From Bacillota bacterium (GTDB taxonomy: Bacteria > Bacillota_B > Desulfitobacteriia > Desulfitobacteriales > Desulfitobacteriaceae): a stretch of DNA of 5,336 nucleotides. Under the pieces are notes generated by a model that saw only the letters and a list, made by a program, of their open reading frames with translations, was not told the origin of the DNA and made no database searches. A program made the translations under genes and the position numbers. Location: positions 1-5,336 of the forward strand of contig JAJYAS010000286.1 of NCBI GenBank assembly GCA_021779415.1. The letters run 5' to 3'. Shown one piece after another: positions 1 through 5,336 of this stretch. How positions within the stretch are numbered: the stretch's first letter is position 1; the number at the start of each line of letters is the position of its first letter.

Positions 1-111
1 TTGGAACTTGTAGAGAAAGAAAAGCGGGGTGAAATCACAACCAACGATATAATCAAAACCTTGAATGAGAGATACAAAATGAAAGAGGAAAGGAATGGGG
101 ATGATGCGTGA
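1..111 (+). CDS. Partial C-terminus of a VbhA-like Fic antitoxin
   Basis: An open frame enters from the left edge and stops at TGA 109-111, giving 36 visible residues. The core reads RGEITTNDIIKTLNERY. This resembles the C-terminal half of VbhA-family antitoxins, where a 'GEIT..e.I..l..rY' helix pair follows the inhibitory helix. Proteins of this family bind class I Fic toxins and block the ATP site with a glutamate from an (S/T)xxxE(G/N) motif. That motif would lie left of the window, so it cannot be checked. The gene overlaps the downstream fic reading frame by 17 bases (8 or 11 if a later fic start is used), the usual sign of a translationally coupled antitoxin-toxin pair. The identification rests on a short tail plus context. 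The tail of another small helical regulator is possible. Confidence 0.62.
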   Translation: MELVEKEKRGEITTNDIIKTLNERYKMKEERNGDDA

Positions 112-748
112 CCCATACCTTTACACGAATACCGAGGTTTTAAAAAATAAATTTAGCGTGATTGACAATGAAAAACTTAATACCATAGAAGCGGAATACA
201 CAAGTACAAGGCTAAAGGAAGTAATAGAGCATCCCATAAAAGGCAATTTTGATCTTGACCATTTGTGCCGTATGCATAACTATATTTTTCAGGATCTATA
301 TGATTGGGCAGGCCAGCCAAGAATCATTAATATTGAAAAATCAGAGCCGGTATTGGGTGGAATTTCTATAGAGTATTCGGATTTTCAGGATATTAAATTT
401 ATGGCTTCTTCCGTACTGTCAAAGATGGAAGAGGTAGATTGGGGAAAGTTTTCGCTTGATGAAAAAGCAGAATCTCTGTCAAAATACATGGCTGAATTAT
501 GGAAAGTACATATTTTTCGTGAGGGTAATACAAGAACGATCGTGACGTTTATCTGCCAATATGCAGATAGCAAAGGCTTTGTGTTAGATACAGAATTATT
601 TGAGCAGAATAGTGCCTACGTGAGAAGCGCTCTAGTTGCCGCTTCCGCTGTATTTAAAGGTCTTGGCGATAAATCGAAACCGCAGTATTTAGTTAAGATT
701 GTCAAGGACGCCTTACAAAGAGGAGAATCGGGCATACAAGAAAAATGA
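95..748 (+). CDS. fic: Fic family toxin (Fido-domain AMPylase-like protein)
   Basis: The product is 217 aa, a normal length for a stand-alone Fic toxin. Fic proteins usually transfer AMP from ATP to hydroxyl side chains of target proteins in the cytoplasm. The active-site loop is HIFREGNTR at residues 139-147, with catalytic H139, F141, acidic E143, the G144-N145 anion hole and R147. The target-binding flap is visible as DWAGQPRIINIEKSE around residues 70-84. The loop departs from the canonical HPFx(D/E)GNGRxxR: the second glycine is T146 and the second arginine is V150. The start is ambiguous. ATG 95 has GAGG at 85-88 with 6-base spacing, while ATG 101 and ATG 104 are served by AGGA at 91-94. 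Homologues as I recall them begin MRDPYLY, which would favour 104. The gene overlaps a VbhA-like antitoxin gene upstream, so a class I toxin-antitoxin pair is the best reading. The cellular target is unknown. Confidence 0.92.
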   Translation: MGMMRDPYLYTNTEVLKNKFSVIDNEKLNTIEAEYTSTRLKEVIEHPIKGNFDLDHLCRMHNYIFQDLYDWAGQPRIINIEKSEPVLGGISIEYSDFQDIKFMASSVLSKMEEVDWGKFSLDEKAESLSKYMAELWKVHIFREGNTRTIVTFICQYADSKGFVLDTELFEQNSAYVRSALVAASAVFKGLGDKSKPQYLVKIVKDALQRGESGIQEK

Positions 749-910
749 TTCTGCAGAAGTGCAAAACATACTATCCTTGCTGGGATCCATTGGCTGAAGA
801 CACGATTATAAGACATTAATCATGGTTAATAATATAGGAAAAGGTTCAAACAGATTGAAAGCTAAGCTACAAGGCTTAATGAGTAGGTTGGGTAATAAAA
901 GGGTGGCATC
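749..910 (+). other. 162-base gap with traces of a small reading frame
   Basis: No convincing promoter or terminator is visible between fic and the large helicase gene, so the two may be co-transcribed. An ORF of 30 codons runs from ATG 822 to TGA 912-914. It overlaps the helicase start as ATGA and encodes a basic peptide (seven K/R, no D/E), but it lacks a clear ribosome binding site. The same frame is open upstream from 693, interrupted only by TGA 795-797, and reads NDSAEVQNILSLLGSIG before that stop. This could be a degenerate small gene, or a former fic extension lost by a frameshift in the A-run at 741-745. It could also be chance. Confidence 0.3.
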
Positions 911-3868
911 ATGACCTTTGAAGAACTGCTTGAAAAGTATCAAGCAGTGTTGCGCGAAAACAGCATCCTAAAAGAAGAAATTAAGAATTTAAATGCTAAG
1001 CTCGGTGTTTCTGAACATCGGGCTATTTCTGATGGCCTTTCTTATAACACTTCTGAAGATAGCTTATTTCCGACACTTAATACTCTTACACAAGAATCCA
1101 ATTATGGATTAGAAGGCGAGACTTTGCAATCAAACGTAAACGGCATGTCTGATCCCCAGGAAAAAGTTATGTTATTTAGGTCACTCTTTAAAGGTCGGGA
1201 TGATGTTTATGCTAAACGGTGGGAAAACAAAAAGAAGGGGACAAATGGATATTCGCCATTTTGTTTAAATGAATGGGCCTCTAAGTTATGCAAAAAACCA
1301 CAAGGCAAATGTACTGCTTGCTCCAATAAGGCTTATGCTCCTTTCGATGAAAAGGTTATTGACGATCATTTACGAGGGCGTGATAATTTCGTGGCGGGAA
1401 TATATCCTCTTTGCCTTGATGATACTTGTTACTTTTTAGCCATTGACTTTGATGATGGAGAGTGGCAGAAGGATATTTCCCAGTTTAGAGAAGTATGTTC
1501 GGAATTTAATTTTCCGGTAGCAATTGAACGTTCGCGGTCAGGAAATGGAGCCCATGCCTGGATTTTCTTTGAAAGCCCTATAGCCGCATCTTTAGCAAGA
1601 AAACTGGGAAGCGCACTACTTACCTATGCCATGAACAAAAGGCATGAGATTACATTTGAATCGTATGATCGGTTTTTTCCTAATCAGGATACAATGCCAA
1701 GGGGCGGTTTAGGGAATTTGATTGCTTTGCCCTTGCAAAAAGTAGCAAGGAGTGAAAATAACAGCGTTTTTATTGATGCCAATTTTGAGCCGTTTAAGGA
1801 TCAATGGGGATTTATGGCATCTATTCAAAAACTCTCTGAAGATGCCGTTATAATGCTCATATCAAAACTTTGCAATGGAAACGAACTTGGAATCCTGAAA
1901 AGAGATGATCAAGAAGAACCACAAAAGCCTTGGGAAACAAAAAACACCGTTAAACTTTCAAAGGAGGACTTTTCTCAGACAATAAAAATTGTCAAAGCAA
2001 ATATGTTATTTATCTTGAAAACAGGCATTTCTCACAGTGCGTTAAATCAGTTGAAACGGTTGGCGGCTTTCAATAATCCGGAATTTTATAAGGCCCAGGC
2101 CATGCGAATGCCCATCTTTAAAATACCTAGAATAATATCATGTTCTGATGAAACAGAAGACTATCTCTGTCTGCCGAGAGGGTGTGAAGCTGATGTAAGG
2201 GCCTTTTTTGCAGAACTAAAGCTTGAACCTGAATTTATCGATGAAACCAATCACGGTAGAAGCATCGATGTTGAATTTAACGGCAGTTTGAGGGATGAAC
2301 AACCACAGGCACTTGCAAAATTACTTATGCATGACAACGGAGTGCTCTCAGGAACAACCGCTTTTGGGAAAACTGTGGTTGCCATCAAGCTGATTGCTGA
2401 GAGGAAAGTTAATACACTTATTATTGTTGATAAAGTAAATTTAGTTACCCAGTGGAAAAAAAGATTAACGGAATTCCTGACGATAAATGAAGTCTTGCCC
2501 GACAGAATTAAAGACAAGAAGCGAGGAAGGAAAAAGGCGAATAGTGCGATAGGGCAATTGGGGGCAGGAAAGGATAACTTGAGTGGAATAATAGATATAG
2601 CTGTTATGCAATCGTTGAACAGAATGGGTGAAGTGAAGGATTGTGTGAAAACCTATGGCATGATTATTGTGGATGAATGTCATCATATTTCAGCTGTTAG
2701 CTTTGAGAAGATACTTAAAAGTTCTAATGCAAAATATGTTTACGGATTAACTGCAACACCTAAACGAAAAGATGGGCATCATCCGATCATATTTATGCAA
2801 TGCGGTTCCATACGATTCAAAGACGATGCCAAAAAACAGGCAGAAAAAAGACCCTTTGAGCATTATGTCATTCCAAGGTTTACGTCGCTTAGAGTCTCTC
2901 TAGATAAGAATGAAAAGGATGTATCGATTCAAGAGCTGTACTCTGACATTGTGGTTAACGAATTAAGAAATCAATTGATCATAGATGATATCGTTCGAAG
3001 CTTTGAAAGTGGCAGAAACTGTCTGGTTTTAACTGAGAGAACAGCGCATGTCGAATTACTTGCCAAAAAGCTCAGTGAGAGAATTCCTGAAGTGATCTCT
3101 TTAACGGGTGGAATGGGAGTAAAACGAACAAGGGAGATAATGACACAAATATCGGAGAAATCCGCAGACAAGCCGTTAACCATAGTTGCTACTGGAAAGT
3201 ATATTGGCGAGGGCTTTGACGAACCACGCCTTGATACTTTATTTTTGGTGATGCCAATATCCTGGAAAGGCACCTTGCAACAATATGCAGGAAGGCTTCA
3301 CAGACTCTTTGCCAACAAAAAAGAGGTACAAATCTATGATTATGTAGATATTCATGTAAGGATGCTTGAACGGATGTACCATAAACGGCTTAACGGGTAT
3401 GCCACGATCGGGTATAAAGCAAAAGGAGAAAGTAGTGCACCAGAGTCAATTGATGTGATTTTTGACAAGAGCAATTTCTTACCGGCTTATACTAATGATA
3501 TTATCAATGCCGCGAGAGAAATTCTGATAGTAAGTCCTTTTGTTACCAAGAGACGTACTCTACAAATGATGCAGCACCTGAAGATTGCTTTAGAAAATAA
3601 GGTGAAAGTCATCGTGATAACTCGGCCCATTGGAGATTTCAAAGACAAGGATACTAGTGCTTTGCAGGAGACCTTGGACTTATTGAAAGTTTCTAGAGTA
3701 AGTTTAGTTTTCAAGTCGAATATACACCAAAAATATGCCGTCATTGACCAACGAATCGTATGGTATGGGAGTATCAATCTTTTGAGTTTTGGTAGTGCTG
3801 AAGAAAGTATCATGCGACTGGATAGCCCAAGCATTGCTAATGAATTAATAATGAGCATGGACAAATAA
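911..3868 (+). CDS. TOTE-type primase - SF2 helicase - PLD nuclease fusion protein
   Basis: This 985-aa cytoplasmic protein is probably a genome-defence (TOTE conflict system) effector that combines priming, unwinding and cleavage. Residues 1-33 form a likely coiled coil. C118, C127, C134 and C137 look like a zinc site. The archaeo-eukaryotic primase domain (about 85-310) shows FLAIDFDD with D179/D181/D182, SGNGAH ending in H215, and YDRFFPNQDTMPRGG at 252-266. A helical linker (about 345-455) leads to the SF2 helicase: Walker A GTTAFGKT 481-488, DECHH 588-592, LTATP 613-617, motif V region TGKYIGEGFDEP 761-772, and motif VI QYAGRLHR 791-798. The C-terminus (about 850-985) is a phospholipase D-type domain with one HxKxxxxD motif, H939/K941/D946, followed by GSIN 953-956. 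All catalytic motifs look intact. The ATG start has AAGGGTGG at about 898-905, and the coiled-coil N-terminus matches the family. The family's substrates and trigger are not established to my knowledge. The defence role is inferred from domain architecture and from the neighbouring toxin. Confidence 0.9.
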   Translation: MTFEELLEKYQAVLRENSILKEEIKNLNAKLGVSEHRAISDGLSYNTSEDSLFPTLNTLTQESNYGLEGETLQSNVNGMSDPQEKVMLFRSLFKGRDDVYAKRWENKKKGTNGYSPFCLNEWASKLCKKPQGKCTACSNKAYAPFDEKVIDDHLRGRDNFVAGIYPLCLDDTCYFLAIDFDDGEWQKDISQFREVCSEFNFPVAIERSRSGNGAHAWIFFESPIAASLARKLGSALLTYAMNKRHEITFESYDRFFPNQDTMPRGGLGNLIALPLQKVARSENNSVFIDANFEPFKDQWGFMASIQKLSEDAVIMLISKLCNGNELGILKRDDQEEPQKPWETKNTVKLSKEDFSQTIKIVKANMLFILKTGISHSALNQLKRLAAFNNPEFYKAQAMRMPIFKIPRIISCSDETEDYLCLPRGCEADVRAFFAELKLEPEFIDETNHGRSIDVEFNGSLRDEQPQALAKLLMHDNGVLSGTTAFGKTVVAIKLIAERKVNTLIIVDKVNLVTQWKKRLTEFLTINEVLPDRIKDKKRGRKKANSAIGQLGAGKDNLSGIIDIAVMQSLNRMGEVKDCVKTYGMIIVDECHHISAVSFEKILKSSNAKYVYGLTATPKRKDGHHPIIFMQCGSIRFKDDAKKQAEKRPFEHYVIPRFTSLRVSLDKNEKDVSIQELYSDIVVNELRNQLIIDDIVRSFESGRNCLVLTERTAHVELLAKKLSERIPEVISLTGGMGVKRTREIMTQISEKSADKPLTIVATGKYIGEGFDEPRLDTLFLVMPISWKGTLQQYAGRLHRLFANKKEVQIYDYVDIHVRMLERMYHKRLNGYATIGYKAKGESSAPESIDVIFDKSNFLPAYTNDIINAAREILIVSPFVTKRRTLQMMQHLKIALENKVKVIVITRPIGDFKDKDTSALQETLDLLKVSRVSLVFKSNIHQKYAVIDQRIVWYGSINLLSFGSAEESIMRLDSPSIANELIMSMDK

Positions 3869-3940
3869 TTATTGAGTTGCTGTTGAGGGAATTTGATTTT
3901 ATGCTGAAAGTCAAATGTGCCGAATCTAGTGCATAAGCAC

Positions 3941-3977
3941 AAAAAACAAAAAAGGCAAATTGATTTCTCAATTTACC
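3941..3977 (-). terminator. Rho-independent terminator of the tRNA-Leu gene
   Basis: On the - strand, 3977-3954 forms a 10-bp stem (GGTAAATTGA with TCAATTTGCC, one G-U pair) closed by a GAAA loop at 3967-3964. It is followed directly by TTTTTTGTTTTTT (3953-3941). It begins 15 bases past the tRNA 3' CCA. On the + strand the hairpin has no T-run after it, so it should not stop transcription coming from the helicase gene. No separate terminator for that gene is visible. Confidence 0.9.
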
Positions 3978-3991
3978 CTTAAACCCTTATG

Positions 3992-4078
3992 TGGTGCGGT
4001 CGAGAGGACTTGAACCTCCATGCCCTTGCGAGCACTAGAACCTGAATCTAGCGCGTCTGCCAGTTCCGCCACGACCGC
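3992..4078 (-). tRNA. tRNA-Leu (anticodon CAG)
   Basis: This 87-nt gene reads from 4078 to 3992. The 7-bp acceptor stem pairs GCGGTCG (4078-4072) with CGACCGC (4002-3996), followed by discriminator A and an encoded CCA (3994-3992). The anticodon stem CTAGA/TCTAG is perfect and encloses the loop TTCAGGT, giving anticodon CAG at 4044-4042, which reads the leucine codon CUG. A long variable arm (around GCTCGCAAGGGC) marks it as class II, as expected for tRNA-Leu. The T arm has loop TTCAAGT between GGAGG and CCTCT. It stands as a single-gene unit with its own promoter and terminator. Confidence 0.97.
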
Positions 4079-4090
4079 GTAACAAATGTT

Positions 4091-4119
4091 ATTATATGAG
4101 AAGATGTGCGATTTGTCAA
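4091..4119 (-). promoter_or_regulatory. Consensus sigma-A promoter of tRNA-Leu
   Basis: On the - strand there is a perfect TTGACA (-35, 4119-4114), a spacer of exactly 17 bases, and a perfect TATAAT (-10, 4096-4091). The expected transcription start is about 4084, leaving a leader of only a few bases before the mature tRNA 5' end at 4078. Such a strong promoter fits a stable RNA gene. Confidence 0.93.
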
Positions 4120-4144
4120 CAAGTATATTTATTCGCTGATAATT

Positions 4145-4174
4145 TTGTTCTGATCTATTTTTCTATGATACAAT
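4145..4174 (+). promoter_or_regulatory. Probable promoter of the EamA transporter gene
   Basis: A -35-like TTGTTC (4145-4150) and a -10 TACAAT (4169-4174) are separated by 18 bases. The -10 is preceded by TGA, giving an extended TGn -10 element. It is divergent from the tRNA promoter, with 25 bases between the two -35 boxes. Transcription would start near 4181 and leave a leader of about 85 bases. Confidence 0.6.
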
Positions 4175-4203
4175 GACAGCATTATGTGGAGTGATATAAG
4201 ATT

Positions 4204-4232
4204 GGCCCCTGCTTTAAACTATGCAAGGGGTC
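4204..4232 (+). other. Hairpin in the leader of the EamA gene
   Basis: GGCCCC (4204-4209) can pair with GGGGTC (4227-4232, including one G-U). The stem extends through TGC/GCA (4210-4212 with 4223-4225), with a bulged A at 4226 and a 10-base loop. It lies between the predicted promoter and the ribosome binding site. The following bases, TTTCGC, are a poor T-run, so a full terminator is doubtful. It could act as an attenuator or as mRNA-stabilising structure, or be the terminator of a former upstream gene. Confidence 0.4.
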
Positions 4233-4254
4233 TTTCGCATAGGTAAGGGAGAAA

Positions 4255-4260
4255 GAGGGG
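4255..4260 (+). promoter_or_regulatory. Ribosome binding site fixing the EamA start
   Basis: GAGGGG lies 5 bases before ATG 4266. The earlier in-frame ATG at 4221 has no purine-rich site before it and sits inside the leader hairpin, so 4266 is the better start. Confidence 0.8.
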
Positions 4261-4265
4261 AGCTT

Positions 4266-5192
4266 ATGACTGCAAAAAAGGAATTTCCAGAGTGGGTGCT
4301 CTGGGGGGTTGTTTTGATATGGGGAGCGAATTATGTAATTGGAAAATGGGGGATGGAAGGTTTTGATCCCTTGACCTTTACAGTCATTCGTTTTGTGGGA
4401 GCGACTCCGATACTTTTCCTTTTGCTTTATGCTTTGGAAAAGAACGTGCGAATTGAGCTTAAAGACTGCCTAGAATTGGCGATGTTGGGGTTTGTGGGGG
4501 TCACTCTTTACCAGACTTTGTTTATGGCGGCGGTTAAATATGCCACTGCTACGAATGCCTCCCTAATGCTGGCAGTTTCGCCGGTATTCACCGCTATTTT
4601 TGCTTGGCTAGCGGGGCAAGAACGTTTAGGCGCTCGTGGACGATGGGGAAGTGCCTTAGCTTGCCTGGGAGTTATTTTTGTCTTGCTTTTTGGAACGAAT
4701 AAACTGGCCATCGGCTGGGATGTACTTCGAGGAGATCTTATTAGCCTATTGGCCTCGAGCATATGGGGCTTATATCCGGTGCTGGCTAAACGGATGCTAC
4801 GCAAATATTCAGCCCTCAAAACCATGACTTATGCATCATTATTTGGAATGATCGTTCTTTTGGTCGTTGGTTTGAAAGGGGTGCTGGCGTTATCGTGGTC
4901 AGAGATACCTCTTCCCGCCTGGGGATCCATGGTTTTTTCCGTTGTTTTCGTAACCGCTTTTGGACTAGTGGTCTGGTATCACGCGATAAGCCGTGTAGGG
5001 GCAAACCGTATTATGGCCTACATGTATGCAGTTCCAGCGGTTGCAGTGCTCACAGCAGCAATTATTCTTAAGGAACAGGTTCATCTTATGCAGGCCGTAG
5101 GCGCCGGTGTTATCTTTTTAGGCATTAGCATGATTCGTAAAGACAAGATCCCCGTTCCGGAAAACAAGGATTTTATAGAGATAGCAAAGTAA
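4266..5192 (+). CDS. EamA/DMT-family transporter
   Basis: The product is a 308-aa inner-membrane protein of the drug/metabolite transporter superfamily, with about ten hydrophobic segments in two EamA repeats (about residues 10-143 and 155-290). Family hallmarks are visible. The first repeat opens with WGVVLIWGANYVIGK (13-27). The fourth-helix signature runs through P106 to E119 (AVSPVFTAIF...GQERL). The matching second-repeat signature is AVPAVAVLTAAIILKEQ (255-271), with P257 and E270. The N- and C-terminal tails carry charged residues. Members export or import amino acids, purines, drugs or other small metabolites, and the substrate cannot be read from the sequence. An in-frame start at 4221 would add 15 residues but lacks a ribosome binding site. 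The gene is monocistronic in this window, with its own promoter upstream and a converging gene 25 bases downstream. Its GC content is higher than that of the fic/helicase block. Confidence 0.93.
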   Translation: MTAKKEFPEWVLWGVVLIWGANYVIGKWGMEGFDPLTFTVIRFVGATPILFLLLYALEKNVRIELKDCLELAMLGFVGVTLYQTLFMAAVKYATATNASLMLAVSPVFTAIFAWLAGQERLGARGRWGSALACLGVIFVLLFGTNKLAIGWDVLRGDLISLLASSIWGLYPVLAKRMLRKYSALKTMTYASLFGMIVLLVVGLKGVLALSWSEIPLPAWGSMVFSVVFVTAFGLVVWYHAISRVGANRIMAYMYAVPAVAVLTAAIILKEQVHLMQAVGAGVIFLGISMIRKDKIPVPENKDFIEIAK

Positions 5193-5217
5193 ACGGTGAT
5201 AGTGGAGTAATTACAAA

Positions 5218-5336
5218 TCAGCTATGAGGGTTGAGTCCGAGGATTTTGCGGGCCTCAAGGGGACTGGCCACGGGACGGTCTAAGTTTTCCGCAAGTTTTA
5301 CTAAGCGATTTACTAAAGGTGCATTTCCCTCCGCAA
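5218..5336 (-). CDS. Partial C-terminus of a 3-keto-5-aminohexanoate / beta-keto acid cleavage enzyme
   Basis: A frame entering from the right edge on the - strand ends at TGA (5220-5218) and gives 38 residues. The stretch NAPLVNRLVKLAENLDRP is followed by VASPLEARKILGL. This matches the C-terminal signature of the beta-keto acid cleavage enzyme family (formerly DUF849; 'NaelV..v..ia.elgR..AtP.EAReiLGl'). These are zinc-dependent TIM-barrel enzymes that convert a beta-keto acid and acetyl-CoA into acetoacetate and a new CoA ester; the founding member, Kce, acts in lysine fermentation. The catalytic residues lie outside the window, so the substrate cannot be assigned. The gene converges on the transporter gene, and no terminator is evident in the 25 bases between them. 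Confidence 0.72.
   Translation of the reverse strand, partial: AEGNAPLVNRLVKLAENLDRPVASPLEARKILGLNPHS

Noticed and set aside
745..819. A 24-codon ORF starting with an ATGA overlap on the fic stop
   Set aside because: It has no ribosome binding site, its composition is not clearly protein-like, and the alternative frame through the same bases looks more coding.
749..910. A promoter for the helicase gene
   Set aside because: TATAAG (807-812) and TAATAT (830-835) resemble -10 boxes, but none has a -35 element at 16-18 bases.
3891..3916. Inverted repeat ATTTGA/TCAAAT after the helicase stop as a terminator
   Set aside because: The stem is only 6 bp of A/T-rich sequence with a 14-base loop and no T-run.
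3487..3942. A 151-codon antisense ORF over the helicase C-terminus
   Set aside because: It shadows the PLD domain of a well-recognised gene and has no family features. The other antisense frames in the window were dismissed for the same reason.
3922..4051. GAATCTAG occurs at 3922-3929 and again inside the tRNA at 4044-4051, as a possible attachment duplication
   Set aside because: It is only eight bases, lies in the anticodon arm rather than at the tRNA 3' end, and the spacing does not flank the accessory genes.
4221..4265. Upstream start for the EamA protein at ATG 4221
   Set aside because: There is no Shine-Dalgarno sequence, the codon is inside a hairpin, and the extra 15 residues are not typical of the family. 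ATG 4266 has a strong site.

Overview
The window looks like low-to-mid GC Firmicute (Bacillota) DNA, plausibly from a Clostridia/Peptococcaceae-type anaerobe. This rests on strong Shine-Dalgarno sites, consensus sigma-A promoters, a tRNA gene with encoded CCA, and protein families common in that group (an HxFREGNTRT-type Fic protein and a beta-keto acid cleavage enzyme). The genus cannot be fixed from the sequence alone.

Positions 1-3868 form an AT-rich accessory block read on the + strand. It starts with the C-terminal end of a small protein that resembles VbhA-type Fic antitoxins. This overlaps a complete Fic toxin gene (about 95-748). After a 162-base gap comes a large gene (911-3868, 985 aa) that fuses an archaeo-eukaryotic primase domain of the TOTE-conflict type, a superfamily 2 helicase and a C-terminal phospholipase D-type (HKD) nuclease domain. 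Together these look like a defence or conflict locus: a toxin-antitoxin pair beside a self-contained primase-helicase-nuclease.

Positions 3941-4119 hold a compact tRNA-Leu(CAG) unit on the - strand, with a perfect-consensus promoter, the tRNA and a strong intrinsic terminator. The tRNA 3' end faces the accessory block, which is the usual geometry of an island next to a tRNA gene. No integrase or attachment repeat is visible in the window.

Positions 4145-5336 look like GC-richer chromosomal background. A promoter divergent from the tRNA drives a 10-TM EamA/DMT-family transporter (4266-5192, +). Converging on it, 25 bases away, is the C-terminal end of a 3-keto-5-aminohexanoate/beta-keto acid cleavage enzyme gene (5218 to the window edge, -).
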